From Candidatus Parendomicrobium reticulitermitis (GTDB taxonomy: Bacteria > Elusimicrobiota > Endomicrobiia > Endomicrobiales > Endomicrobiaceae), in NCBI GenBank assembly GCA_031287095.1, contig JAITTG010000022.1, forward strand, positions 1 to 64,000: a stretch of 64,000 nt of DNA, in the 5' to 3' direction. This document shows positions 1 through 8,112 of the stretch, piece after piece; position 1 is the stretch's first letter, and each line of letters starts with the position of its first letter. The notes beneath the pieces were generated by a model, which ran no database searches, was not told where the DNA came from, and worked only from the letters and a program-made list of their open reading frames with translations. The position numbers and the translations under genes are program-made.

Positions 1-177
1 AATATCAATAACCAAATAAGAAAAATATTCTCGCTGGCTCTTAAACTTAAATCTAACAAATCCTTCTTAAACGCCGCTTAATTACTTATTAACATTATCC
101 ACATTACTAACAAAGAAAAAAGAACCAAAAAAGAAATTACTACCGCCACTCCTTTCACTTGCGTTTTTTAAAGACAT

Positions 178-232
178 AACAACGACAACGACGACGACAA
201 CGACGACGACAACGACGACAACAGCAACAACA
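178..232. repeat. AAC/GAC trinucleotide microsatellite
   Basis: About 55 bases built almost only from AAC and GAC (later AGC) triplets. No open reading frame with a ribosome-binding site uses it, so it is probably non-coding simple sequence. Tracts like this can change length by slippage. Confidence 0.8.
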
Positions 233-266
233 ATTTGCTCTAAGAATTTGAAACTATATTCCTCCT

Positions 267-343
267 TTTCGGTGTCATTTCTTATGATATTTTACACATA
301 TTTATATCATCACTTTCGGTGTCATTTTTAAATGATTTGACAC
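267..343. repeat. Two tandem ~31-nt repeats of an IS-end-like motif
   Basis: Two direct copies starting TTTCGGTGTCATTT and ending in TTTTACAC or TTTGACAC lie at 267-297 and 314-343, 47 nt apart. The same motif recurs inverted at 42001-42033, next to a transposase fragment, and again at 63161-63192. Tandem copies at one end resemble subterminal transposase-binding sites. The mobile-element interpretation is inference. Confidence 0.55.
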
Positions 344-497
344 GATTTTTTAAGCGAACAGAGGATTGTTTTTATCATATATGTCCGCGCCATTTAACTT
401 ACTTTGCAAAATTTTAATCAATTTAGACTATTCTATTGAGCGTATTAATGCAAAAAGTTCATTGTGAAAACAATTTAAAGTCTTAATAAAGAAGACG

Positions 498-524
498 CCG
501 CAAAAACATGCGGATTTCTTTTTT
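498..524 (+). terminator. Small intrinsic terminator-like hairpin
   Basis: A 5-bp stem CCGCA/TGCGG (498-502 with 509-513) is followed by ATTTCTTTTTTATTT. It precedes the likely promoter of the next gene, so it would end an upstream transcript rather than act in the leader. Confidence 0.45.
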
Positions 525-610
525 ATTTGTCTCAAATGTCTTATAATGATGAGAAAGCCCGTAATTGACGGATTAAAGATAAATTAATGTTTCATAAAAG
601 AGGCGCAAAA

Positions 611-1573
611 ATGAAAAGATTTGCAATCACTATGGGAGACCCTTGCGGTATTGGAGCGGAAATTACATTAAAGGCTTTAAAAAGCCATCCGCAATATATT
701 GACAAATGTATAGTTTTTGGAAATTATGACTTGCTTAAACTATATCATGGCAAATTGTCTATATCCCAAAAGTTGCGCGCTATGGCAAATGTTGACGATA
801 TAAAGGAAGGGCAAATCAATATATTTGACGCAAATCCAGTTGCGCTTTCCGATATTCCGATAGGAAAAATCAGCAAAGTCGGCGGCGAATGCGCTTTCCG
901 TTATGTCCGCGCGGCAATAGACGCGGCGCTTGCAAAAAAAGTTTCGTCAGTTGTCACCGCTCCGTTAAATAAAGAAGCCTTGCATCTTGCGGGACATATT
1001 TATGCGGGACATACTGAGATTTTTGCCGAGTTTTCCCATGGAAACAATTACGCTATGCTTTTGTGGAGCGACAAACTCAAATGTATTCACGCCACAACGC
1101 ATACCGCTTTGCGCAATGCCTGCGATGTCAAAAAGGAAAGAATAGTCAACATAATAAAACTTGCCGATGAAACCCTTAAAAAAGTCGGATATAAAGAGCC
1201 GCGCATAGCGGTTGCAGGTTTAAACCCGCACGCGGGCGAAAATGGACTTTTCGGCAATGAAGAATTAAAAGAAATCAATCCCGCCATAGCCGAATGCAAA
1301 GCGCTCGGCATAAATGTCAGCGGGGCAATCGCGCCAGACACTGTTTTTTTAAGGGCTTATAAAGGCGAGTTTGACATTGTAGCGGCAATGTATCATGACC
1401 AAGGACATATCCCGTTAAAACTCCTTGCTTTTGATACGGGAGTAAATATCACAGTAGGACTTTCAGTAATACGCACTTCAGTTGACCACGGCACAGCGTT
1501 TGATATAGCTGGAAAACTGACGGCAAAAGAAGACAGCCTAATAAAAGCGATAGAAATCGGAGAGAAATTATAA
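611..1573 (+). CDS. pdxA2: PdxA2-like 4-phospho-sugar-acid dehydrogenase
   Basis: NAD-dependent dehydrogenase of the PdxA family, 320 residues from the ATG at 611, which follows AGAGGCG; an earlier ATG at 587 has no ribosome-binding site. Visible family motifs are ITMGDPCGIGAEI at the N-terminus, VVTAPLNKEAL, the metal-binding AGHTEI, and MYHDQGHIPLKLLAFDTG followed by IRTSVDHGTAFDIAG. The GHIP.KLL.FDTGVN form is typical, as I recall it, of the PdxA2 branch (4-phospho-D-threonate or D-erythronate oxidation), whereas true PdxA has GLPVLKYLGF. A TRAP receptor gene follows on the same strand, which fits uptake of a sugar acid. The DUF1537 kinase expected with PdxA2 is not nearby, and a role in pyridoxal phosphate synthesis cannot be excluded. 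Confidence 0.85.
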   Translation: MKRFAITMGDPCGIGAEITLKALKSHPQYIDKCIVFGNYDLLKLYHGKLSISQKLRAMANVDDIKEGQINIFDANPVALSDIPIGKISKVGGECAFRYVRAAIDAALAKKVSSVVTAPLNKEALHLAGHIYAGHTEIFAEFSHGNNYAMLLWSDKLKCIHATTHTALRNACDVKKERIVNIIKLADETLKKVGYKEPRIAVAGLNPHAGENGLFGNEELKEINPAIAECKALGINVSGAIAPDTVFLRAYKGEFDIVAAMYHDQGHIPLKLLAFDTGVNITVGLSVIRTSVDHGTAFDIAGKLTAKEDSLIKAIEIGEKL

Positions 1574-2028
1574 ACTTATTCTTGCCGCCGCAAACAAAAT
1601 AACAACAACGGCTTTCTCGCAAGTTTCGCGAGTTTCAGAAACGCAAGTAACGCAAACGACAAGACTAACGCTGTTGATATTGCCGTTGTTTTTGCCGTTT
1701 TGCGTTACTTGTGGTCGTTGCCTTTGTCGTTATCCCCTTTTGATAATCTTGCGAGAAGCCTCAAATTGATAAAAGAGCAAATAATTGATACGCTCCGCCC
1801 GCTCCAATAATTTTGGCAACTTATACATAGAAATCGAAAATCAAGCATAAAAAACCGCCTTTTAGCGGCTAATAAAAAAGGATGATTTGTAGAAAATTGG
1901 TTTTGCTTGCGCCATAAAGGTAGAATTTATCCATTTCGGCTCTGAAAACGGCGGTAATTTTTGACAAATAGACGCAGGAGACCAATGAAGCGCGCGGCAA
2001 GCAGAAAAAATTAAAAAAGGAGGAAATT
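1574..2028. other. Intergenic stretch with long palindromic repeat
   Basis: Contains a ~170-bp repeat (1599-1768) whose ends are near-complementary (CTCGCAAG near the left, CTTGCGAGAAGCC at the right); a second copy is at 36836-36976. A hairpin around 1850-1872 (CCGC/GCGG) has a T-run only on the minus strand. A nine-codon reading frame starting at 1985 after CAGGAGACCA ends just before the next gene and might be a leader peptide. Confidence 0.55.
1599..1768. repeat. Dispersed repeat family E, copy 1
   Basis: Shares with 36836-36976 the order AAAATAAC, AACGGCTTTC, TCGCAAGTTTCGCGA, TTTCAGAAAC, a block rich in TTGCCGTTG, and the end TTGCGAGAAGCCT. Partial copies occur near 5240-5300 and 30830-30850. 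The ends are inverted complements of each other, so the element can fold into a long hairpin. Confidence 0.7.
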
Positions 2029-3042
2029 ATGCATAAGTTTTACAAAGTTGTAATGTCGTTTGGAGTTGCGGCGGCGCTCGTAGCGGGCTTATTTGTCGGG
2101 CAAAGCGAAGCCCTTGTCAAATCGGGCAAAAAGACAATTATTCGCGTAGGCAATGAAACGGGAAAAACAGACTCTCAGTATGTAGGACTTGAAGTGATGG
2201 CGGCGCAGGTAAAAAAACTGTCAAAGGGAACTATGGAACTTGAACTCAATCCCGGCAGCGTATTAGGCAGCGGTCCCGCTATGGTAGATATGGTCAAAGA
2301 CGGAAGTTTGGACATCTATATGGGCGGAGCCGGCTTCTTTGCCGCATGGGACGGCAGATTGTTCGTGTTTGATATTCCATATCTTTTTAGCAGCGCTCAA
2401 CAAGCGCACGCTATATTAGACAGCGATTTTGGAGCAGAGATGCTTTCCACGCTTGAACCCTTTGGAATTAAAGGTTTGGCTTTTTGGGAAAACGGTATTA
2501 GAAATGTCACCAATTCTGTTCGTCCTATTAAAACACCAAATGACATCAAGGGACTTAAACTTAGAATAATGCCCAATAATCCCGTTCATGTTAAAATCTG
2601 GACTATGTTTGGAGCTAAACCGCAGCCTCTAACTTTTTCTGCAATATATGACGCGTTAAAAAACAAGACGGTTGATGGTCAAGAACATCCAATAAGCGCC
2701 ATCTATTCTGGAAAGTTTTATGAAGTCCAAAAATATATGTCGCTAACTCGTCATATTTACGGACCGCTCATAATGATAATGAATAAATCGTCTTTTGATT
2801 CTCTAACGCCTGAACAACAGAAAATTATGATTGAAGCGTCTAAAGCGGGAGCGGCTGCTCAGCGCAAGTTTATCTCAGACAATGAGGCTAAATTTACCGC
2901 TGAAATGAAAAATGCCGGTATGGAAATAATCGAAGTAAACGCCGACGCTTTTCGCAATAAGGTTCGTCCAACCATTGAGAAAGACTACATAAAACAAAAT
3001 GGAGACGCATGGCTAAAACGGATAGAAAGTCTTAAAAAGTAA
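2029..3042 (+). CDS. dctP: TRAP transporter substrate-binding protein, DctP family
   Basis: Periplasmic receptor of a TRAP transporter, 337 residues. Residues 1-28 form a signal peptide (lysine, hydrophobic core, small residues before SEALV). The mature part shows the DctP fold signatures VLGSGPAMVDMVKDGSLDIY, FDIPYLF, and GLKLRIMPNNP with the conserved Arg that normally binds the substrate carboxylate. The start follows a strong AAAGGAGG. The gene stands alone: its terminator follows directly and no dctQ or dctM is in the window, so the membrane subunits must lie elsewhere. The PdxA2-like gene upstream suggests a sugar-acid ligand, which is an inference. Confidence 0.93.
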   Translation: MHKFYKVVMSFGVAAALVAGLFVGQSEALVKSGKKTIIRVGNETGKTDSQYVGLEVMAAQVKKLSKGTMELELNPGSVLGSGPAMVDMVKDGSLDIYMGGAGFFAAWDGRLFVFDIPYLFSSAQQAHAILDSDFGAEMLSTLEPFGIKGLAFWENGIRNVTNSVRPIKTPNDIKGLKLRIMPNNPVHVKIWTMFGAKPQPLTFSAIYDALKNKTVDGQEHPISAIYSGKFYEVQKYMSLTRHIYGPLIMIMNKSSFDSLTPEQQKIMIEASKAGAAAQRKFISDNEAKFTAEMKNAGMEIIEVNADAFRNKVRPTIEKDYIKQNGDAWLKRIESLKK

Positions 3043-3056
3043 TTGCGTATAGTCAG

Positions 3057-3106
3057 AAAAAATCAGAGTATCTGCCTAAAAAAACGGCAGATACTCTGAT
3101 TTTTTA
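3057..3106 (+). terminator. Strong intrinsic terminator after dctP
   Basis: Perfect 16-bp stem (3061-3076 with 3086-3101) around a nine-base loop, flanked by A-rich and T-rich tracts, 14 nt after the stop codon. It isolates dctP as a monocistronic unit. Confidence 0.92.
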
Positions 3107-3594
3107 TTAGACCTCTTGCGCAACTAACGCATAAAAATAGATAGACATTGTCATTTTGCGCGAAATCGCAGGGCGCGCAATGACAGCGAGTTGTTGTCGT
3201 CAATTGCGGACTTGACACGCAATCTCCGTCGTTTTTTTACCATTATCCCCAATGTATTACCAACGCCGTAATTCCCGAATGTCTCTATCGGGAATCCGCT
3301 TTTAGCAGACAATCATTGTCGTTCAATCGCTCTGCGGTTAAACTTGGATTCCCGACAAAGACGCTCGGCAATGACGGCAAGAGGCAAAACTGCTCCGTTA
3401 TTTGTAGGTTTGGGGTTTGTCATTGCATACATGCCAAACTGTTTGTGTCGTCAATTGCGGGCTTGACTCGCAATCTCCACGCGAAGCATTTTGAGATAAA
3501 AGACGGAGATTGCGGGTCAAGTCCGCCATCCCCAGCCACAAAAAAGGGCATGTACTGACGGCTTAAAGACAATATGTCTGAAATACCATACTAA
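3107..3594. other. Repeat-filled intergenic region
   Basis: No gene. It holds a family B element (3270-3376; TTCCCGAATGTCTC...GGGAATCC with the inverted half GATTCCCGACAAAGACGCTC) and several family C half-palindromes (TTGCGGGCTTGACTCGCAAT). Short reading frames here are repeat-derived. Confidence 0.7.
3270..3376. repeat. Palindromic repeat family B, copy 1
   Basis: Two inverted half-elements, CCCGAATGTCTCTATCGGGA and GATTCCCGACAAAGACGCTC, flank a variable centre. Other copies lie at 5523-5556 (half), 33201-33283, 33342-33424 and 41808-41891. Confidence 0.75.
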
Positions 3595-5178
3595 TTATCT
3601 TCTTATAACCTTTCCAGATTGGGTTTTCAAAAAAACATCGTTTTCGGCGGCAATTTCTCCGCCTACAATTACAAAACTAAAACCTTTGCTCAATTTTCTA
3701 GGATTTATATAGTCGGCTTGATTTTCTATTTTGTTTAAATCAAAAATTGCTATGTCGGCGTCGTAATTTTCTTTTAATACGCCTTTGTTTTTTATTTTTA
3801 GTATATCGGCGGGCTTTTTTGTTATTTTATTTATTGCAATAGGCAAAGATAAAACTTTTCTATCGCGGACATAATCGGACAAAAGTAAGGCAAAAGTGCC
3901 GTATTGGCGCGGATGAGGATTGCCGCTTGCGGGATAAATGGAATCTGATATTATGGCGCTGTATGGATATTTCATTATAGTTTCTATGTCGTCGGGACTT
4001 GCTATAAAATTTACCATAGATACATCGCAATTTTCTTCTACAAGCAAATCAAATGCGGCTTCAAAAGGGTCTTTGCCCGTCATTTCGGCAATTTCTGTGA
4101 TTTTTTTACCTACAAAAGCGGGGTTTTTTGGGGCTGAAGAAATCATAATGTTTTCCCAACCTATTAAATCTATTTGATTTTCAAAATGTTTTTGCGGTTT
4201 TTCAAGCATTTGCCGGCACTCTTTTCGTTTTTGTAAATCTTTTAATCTCTGCGTAGTCTTATCTAATCCGCCTTCAAGAAATTCCGGCGGCAAAACCTGA
4301 ACCAATTGCGTAGAGCCGGCAGTCCAAGGATAAACATCAACCGTTATTTGCATACCATCGCTTTGCGCCGCCTCAATTTGAGCGGTCGCCTCTTTTAAAA
4401 CATTACCCCAATTTTTTTTGCCAAGGCATTTATAGTGGCTTATATGCAGAGGAATTTGTAAATCTTTCGCTATATTTATCACCTCTTTGACAGCCTCAAC
4501 AAGCAAATTGCCTTCGCCTCTCATATGAGTGGTAATTGGAATACATTGAGCGCGCAAAGGCTCTAAAACTTTTATAAAAGTTTTATGGTCATAAAAAATT
4601 TCCGGCATATAGGCTATGCCCATTGATATGCCGAAAGCCCCGTTTTGCAAAGCATCTTCAATATATTTATGGGCAAGGCGGATTTCTTCACCGCCGAGTT
4701 GATTGGCAAAACCGTTGACAGCCATACGCAAAGTTCCATTTCCCATAAGCATACCGAAATTGATAGGAAGTTTTTCTTTTTCAACGATGGCAAGATAATC
4801 GCCAAAAGTTTCAAAAATTTTGTCTTGCGGTATTATGCCCGCTATTGGTTTTATATATTGAAGAATTTCATCTTTATATTTCGGCGGCAAGGGCGCCGCG
4901 CTCAAACCGCAATTGCCGTTGATTGTGGTAGTAATGCCCTGCCTAATTTGAATTTCGCCGTAATTGGAATTAAAAACAAAAGCATCTTCATGCCTGTGCA
5001 TATCTATAAAGCCCGGCGTTACAAATTGTTTTTCCGCATCAATAACCCGCCCCGCTCCTTCTTTTATAATAGGCGCAATTTTAGATATTTTCCCATCTGA
5101 GAGCGCAATATCGGCATTAAACGGCTCTTTGCCGCTTCCATCAACTATCGTTCCATTTTTAATCAATAAATCAAACAT
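3595..5178 (-). CDS. N-acyl-D-amino-acid deacylase (D-aminoacylase)
   Basis: Zinc amidohydrolase that releases free D-amino acids from N-acyl-D-amino acids; 527 residues, usual for the family. The N-terminal beta sandwich MFDLLIKNGTIVDGSG leads into metal-site motif GFIDMHRHED. The bridging cysteine region is NGNCGLSAAP (about residue 96), with later histidines in TTHMRGEGN and HISHYKCLG and the DxxYP-like segment VDVYPWTAGSTQ. The start follows GAGGAGGATTTT. The gene is divergent from a SelA-like enzyme, RidA and a symporter at 6.3-9.6 kb, which together suggest D-amino-acid use. The exact substrate is not deducible. Confidence 0.9.
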   Translation of the reverse strand: MFDLLIKNGTIVDGSGKEPFNADIALSDGKISKIAPIIKEGAGRVIDAEKQFVTPGFIDMHRHEDAFVFNSNYGEIQIRQGITTTINGNCGLSAAPLPPKYKDEILQYIKPIAGIIPQDKIFETFGDYLAIVEKEKLPINFGMLMGNGTLRMAVNGFANQLGGEEIRLAHKYIEDALQNGAFGISMGIAYMPEIFYDHKTFIKVLEPLRAQCIPITTHMRGEGNLLVEAVKEVINIAKDLQIPLHISHYKCLGKKNWGNVLKEATAQIEAAQSDGMQITVDVYPWTAGSTQLVQVLPPEFLEGGLDKTTQRLKDLQKRKECRQMLEKPQKHFENQIDLIGWENIMISSAPKNPAFVGKKITEIAEMTGKDPFEAAFDLLVEENCDVSMVNFIASPDDIETIMKYPYSAIISDSIYPASGNPHPRQYGTFALLLSDYVRDRKVLSLPIAINKITKKPADILKIKNKGVLKENYDADIAIFDLNKIENQADYINPRKLSKGFSFVIVGGEIAAENDVFLKTQSGKVIRR

Positions 5179-5626
5179 AAAATCCTCCTCTTTAAAGATT
5201 GACGGATATTACTAAATTCCCTTCTAAAAAACAAAAAACTAACGACAAAGGCAACGGCTTCTCGCGAGTTTCGCAAAATGGGATAACGACAAAGGCAAAA
5301 ACAGATAGAAGAGAGAAAAGAGGAAAGAGAAAAGACGACAAAGACAATTAAAAACAAACGATATGCTCTGCAATGAAAAACGGCGGAGATTGTGGGTCTT
5401 GCCTGCACGGCGTAATTGAAAATAAACGATAAAAAAGGACTAACTACCGCTTTGCTTTGCGCTTTGCGATTAACCCCTCTCCCTCAAGGTGAGAGGAAAT
5501 AACGACACGCTCCGCGATGAAAGTGGATTCCCGATAGAAACATTCGGGAATGACGGAGTTGGGTAGATACTCGGTAATGACGATATTGAGGAAACAATTG
5601 AGAGTGACGCAGATTTGCTTTGTTTT

Positions 5627-5791
5627 ACTTCCACGAAGTATTTTGAGCGTATTTTGACAGAATTTATTTGCGCGTGTATAGCAAATACCCAAGCGAACAA
5701 ATTGTGTCAAAAGACGCCAAAAGGCAATGCGGCATTCCCGTCACACTTAACTTAGAATCAGTCGTGTGTATCGCGGCTTCGCCGTACCTAT
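5627..5791 (+). repeat. 165-bp hairpin element (family A), copy 1
   Basis: One of three copies (also 15289-15456 and 26610-26775), all in the same orientation. It reads ACTTCC..GAAG.ATTTTGAGC, then two inverted arms, then CGCCAAAAGGCAA, CACTTAACTTA, CGTGTGTA and GCGGCTTCGCCG. This copy is the most diverged, with several substitutions in the arms. It lies just upstream of the TM2 gene promoter. Confidence 0.85.
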
Positions 5792-5825
5792 GTTGCCGTT
5801 GTCAAATTTGTTGGCAAAAATAAAT

Positions 5826-5833
5826 GGTATAAT
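5826..5833 (+). promoter_or_regulatory. Extended -10 promoter of TM2 gene
   Basis: TGGTATAAT forms an extended -10 (TG-N-TATAAT). No good -35 is seen at 17 bp. The transcript would start near 5840, ahead of a GC-rich hairpin. Confidence 0.55.
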
Positions 5834-5849
5834 AAAACTAAATAAAAGC

Positions 5850-5872
5850 GGCGGCATCCAAGCCGCCGCAAA
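5850..5872 (+). promoter_or_regulatory. GC-rich hairpin just before the ribosome-binding site
   Basis: GCGGCGGC and GCCGCCGC form a perfect 8-bp stem with loop ATCCAA, ending about 15 nt before the start codon. There is no T-run, so mRNA stabilisation or translational control is likelier than termination. Confidence 0.55.
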
Positions 5873-5887
5873 TAATAGGAGGCTGAA

Positions 5888-6160
5888 ATGGCAGATAAAG
5901 AGTACCAAGTTTTCGACAAATTACCTTACGGTATTTTCGGAATTATTCTTGGCGGGTTTGGCGTGAATAGTTTCATCGCAGGAAATGTCGGTATGGGCAT
6001 TCTCAAAATTCTTTTTTGTTGGACAGGCATCCCCAGTCTCATTGGGCTGATACAAGGTATTATGGCTTTATGCCGTCCTGAAGCGAGGCTCAAACAAACA
6101 GGGATTTTCAAATTCGAAGGAGTAGAGGGCGGTTCGGCTATTAGCGAATACAAGGTGTAA
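5888..6160 (+). CDS. TM2-domain membrane protein
   Basis: Small inner-membrane protein, 90 residues, with the TM2 arrangement of two transmembrane helices: GIIL.GGFGVNSFIAGN.G.GILKIL then IPSLIGLIQGIMAL, joined by a short turn. TM2 proteins have no agreed biochemical function. The start follows TAGGAGG with ideal spacing, and the gene has its own extended -10 promoter and leader hairpin. A second TM2 protein is at 42547-42897. Confidence 0.85.
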   Translation: MADKEYQVFDKLPYGIFGIILGGFGVNSFIAGNVGMGILKILFCWTGIPSLIGLIQGIMALCRPEARLKQTGIFKFEGVEGGSAISEYKV

Positions 6161-6301
6161 AACCCATGGGCGTATCCGCTTTTTTAAATAAAAATATTTT
6201 TTAGAAAAGGCATGGAAAATATCAGATAAAAGACTAAATAGAAATACCGTCCGCATCTGCGCGGGCGGATGATTATTCTCCCACACAAGTTTTGCTTAAA
6301 T

Positions 6302-6329
6302 TTGATTTAATTCTTTGAATTTATATAAT
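6302..6329 (+). promoter_or_regulatory. Promoter placing the transcript start at the ATG
   Basis: TTGATT (6302-6307) and TATAAT (6324-6329) are 16 bp apart. The expected transcription start, about seven bases after the -10, coincides with the ATG at 6336, and no Shine-Dalgarno is present, so the mRNA may be leaderless. Confidence 0.45.
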
Positions 6330-6335
6330 ACCGAA

Positions 6336-7505
6336 ATGGACATATACAAAGAACTCAATATCAGCCCCATTATAAACGCCGCCGGAACTTATACCGTTCT
6401 CGGCGGCTCTTGTATGAATGAGGAAACTTTAAGCGCTATGAACAGCGCCGCCCGCCATTTTGTCCCTTTGCGCGATTTTCAAAAAGCCGCTCATAATGCA
6501 ATAGCAAAACTCACAAAAAATGAAGCCGCCTATATAAGTAATGGAGCCGCCACAGGCTTGTATCTCGCTATAGCCGCTTGCATAGAAAGAAACCTTGATA
6601 AAAAATTCTATTATTTAAATAAAACTGAAATCAGTCTTTGCAATATAGTGATGTTTAAGGCTCATCGCAATCCTTATGATTTGATAATTGAAAATCTCGG
6701 CGCTAAATATAAGGAATTGTCTTTCCCAAATATCATATTGCCCCCTACTAAAGAAGATTTGAATAATGCCATAGATTACCGCACTGCGGCTATATATTTT
6801 GCTATAAGCGCATGGACTGCGCCCGGCTTTTTGTCCTTACAAGAAACCATTGAAATTGCCAAAAAACGCAATGTCCCCGTTATTGTTGACGCCGCCGCTC
6901 AACTTCCGCCTATGGAAAATTTGTGGAAATTCTCTAAAATGGGAGCGTCGGCAGTCCTTTTTAGCGGAGGAAAAGATTTACATGGTCCGCAAGCAAGCGG
7001 TCTTATGGTTGGAAATAAGGATATTTTGGATAGAGTCGTCGGTATCGGCTTTCCAAATTACGGCATAGGCAGAATGATGAAAGTTTGCAGGGAAGAAATT
7101 GCAGGTCTTTATGCCGCCGTTAAACAATATGTAAATATGGACCATAAAGCCCGCTATGATTGGTGCGAAGAGCAAATTGCTAAACTAAAAAACGCCTTTA
7201 AAAACAGCGATGTTTTTGAAGTTAAAAGAACTTTTCCAAATGAGGCTGGTCAACCCATAGCCCGCGCTTTTCTTGAAATTATAAATCCTAAAATCACCCC
7301 AGAGTTTGTCCGCGGTTTTTTGTTAAAAAGTAAGCCGCCTATTTACGCTTATAGCGAAAATCTAAACGGCGTTTATATCAATCCAATGTCTCTTAAAGAA
7401 AGCGAGACAGAAATTATCATAAAGAGGCTGCAAGAATTATCTATATATAAGGAAGGGGGTAAAACAAATGGCAGAAAGCGCAAAGACAGTTCCGCAAGGA
7501 GCTAA
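6336..7505 (+). CDS. SelA-like PLP-dependent enzyme (aminotransferase class V fold)
   Basis: Pyridoxal-phosphate enzyme of the SelA-like group that also contains D-glucosaminate-6-phosphate ammonia-lyase; 389 residues. Visible landmarks are INAAGTYTVLGGSCM at the start, SNGAATGLYLAIAA, the aspartate in VPVIVDAAAQLPP and the PLP lysine in FSGGKDLHGPQASGLM. The ATG at 6336 lacks a ribosome-binding site; a TTG at 6315 is the alternative but lies over the putative promoter. RidA overlaps its 3' end and a sodium symporter follows, which suggests a lyase or dehydratase producing an enamine that RidA clears. With the nearby D-aminoacylase, a D-amino-acid substrate is plausible but unproven. Confidence 0.82.
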   Translation: MDIYKELNISPIINAAGTYTVLGGSCMNEETLSAMNSAARHFVPLRDFQKAAHNAIAKLTKNEAAYISNGAATGLYLAIAACIERNLDKKFYYLNKTEISLCNIVMFKAHRNPYDLIIENLGAKYKELSFPNIILPPTKEDLNNAIDYRTAAIYFAISAWTAPGFLSLQETIEIAKKRNVPVIVDAAAQLPPMENLWKFSKMGASAVLFSGGKDLHGPQASGLMVGNKDILDRVVGIGFPNYGIGRMMKVCREEIAGLYAAVKQYVNMDHKARYDWCEEQIAKLKNAFKNSDVFEVKRTFPNEAGQPIARAFLEIINPKITPEFVRGFLLKSKPPIYAYSENLNGVYINPMSLKESETEIIIKRLQELSIYKEGGKTNGRKRKDSSARS

Positions 7506-7860
7506 ACAACATAAGACGGCGGGTCCTTATTCGCCTGTTTTGGAAATTGCTTGTTCTAAAATAATCGTCATATCGGGTCAAGTAGCGGTAGATTTTGACG
7601 GTAATATGATAGGCGATGACATAGAAACGCAAACTATACGCACTTTGGAAAATTGTAAAAGAAATCTTGAAACCGCAAATTGCTCGCTTGCCGATGTGTT
7701 TAAAGTAAATATCTATATGACGGATTTGGGCGATTGGGCTAAAATGAATAAAATCTATACGCAGATATTGCCTGAACCGCGCCCTGTTCGCACAGCAGTA
7801 CAGGCAAAATTGCTGCCGGGCGCGCTTATAGAAATAGAGATGTGGGCTGCTAAAAAATAG
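7468..7860 (+). CDS. ridA: RidA family enamine/imine deaminase
   Basis: 130-residue YjgF/RidA protein, which hydrolyses reactive enamines or imines released by PLP enzymes, normally as a trimer. Family landmarks are AGPYSPVL, the central SGQVAVDFDG, and the C-terminal EPRPVRTAVQAK with the conserved Arg, then GALIEIEMWAAKK. The start overlaps the last 38 bases of the upstream PLP enzyme and has its own GGAAGGGGG, so the two are translationally linked. This coupling supports an enamine-releasing activity for the upstream enzyme. Confidence 0.93.
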   Translation: MAESAKTVPQGAKQHKTAGPYSPVLEIACSKIIVISGQVAVDFDGNMIGDDIETQTIRTLENCKRNLETANCSLADVFKVNIYMTDLGDWAKMNKIYTQILPEPRPVRTAVQAKLLPGALIEIEMWAAKK

Positions 7861-8050
7861 AGTCGCCGCGCTAATTTTTTAAATAGACGCTGTTAACTCA
7901 TCAAATGATTTTAATCTGTTGTTGCGAGCTCGGCTCTATGCCATTATGCGCGCTTGACCCGCAATGACGGCGCAGAAGGCAGAGTTTCTTTGATATTTAA
8001 TTAGAGCGAAAGTCTATAGCGGAAAGCAGCGTTCTCTTAATGTTTAAATA

Positions 8051-8066
8051 GGCGAAAGCCTATGTT
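8051..8066. other. GNRA-capped hairpin between ridA and the symporter
   Basis: ATAGGC-GAAA-GCCTAT is a perfect 6-bp stem with a GNRA tetraloop, preceded at about 8005 by a similar AGAGCGAAAGTCT. It lies about 50 nt before the symporter start and may be a processing or stability element. Confidence 0.4.
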
Positions 8067-8112
8067 TGTAAAATAAAAGATGGGCGTGTCCCAAAACAAA
8101 ATGGAGGGTTTT

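Larger units (their letters stand above)
1..586. other. Gene-free region upstream of the PdxA2-like gene
   Basis: No convincing protein gene is visible. From left to right it holds an AT-rich stretch with a single perfect DnaA-box-like nonamer (95-103), an AAC/GAC triplet microsatellite (178-232), two tandem ~31-nt direct repeats resembling transposon ends (267-297 and 314-343), and a small terminator-like hairpin with a T-rich tail (498-524). A TATAAT at 542-547 is the likely -10 of the next gene. The terminator points rightwards, so it may end a transcript that starts outside the window or in this region. Confidence 0.6.
5179..5887. other. 700-bp intergenic region with several repeats
   Basis: Contains a partial family E copy (about 5240-5300), a family B half (5523-5556), the first 165-bp family A element (5627-5791), then the promoter and GC-rich hairpin in front of the TM2 gene. 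I see no credible protein gene; the short frames here read through repeats. Confidence 0.65.

Noticed and set aside
95..103. Perfect DnaA-box nonamer in AT-rich sequence, possible replication origin
   Set aside because: Only one box is visible, dnaA/dnaN are not adjacent, and a nonamer in AT-rich DNA is weak evidence.
3316..3558. 80-codon open frame
   Set aside because: It reads through family B and C repeats, has no ribosome-binding site and no family resemblance.
5444..5710. Overlapping minus-strand frames of 88 and 76 codons
   Set aside because: Both run through repeats and lack start signals.
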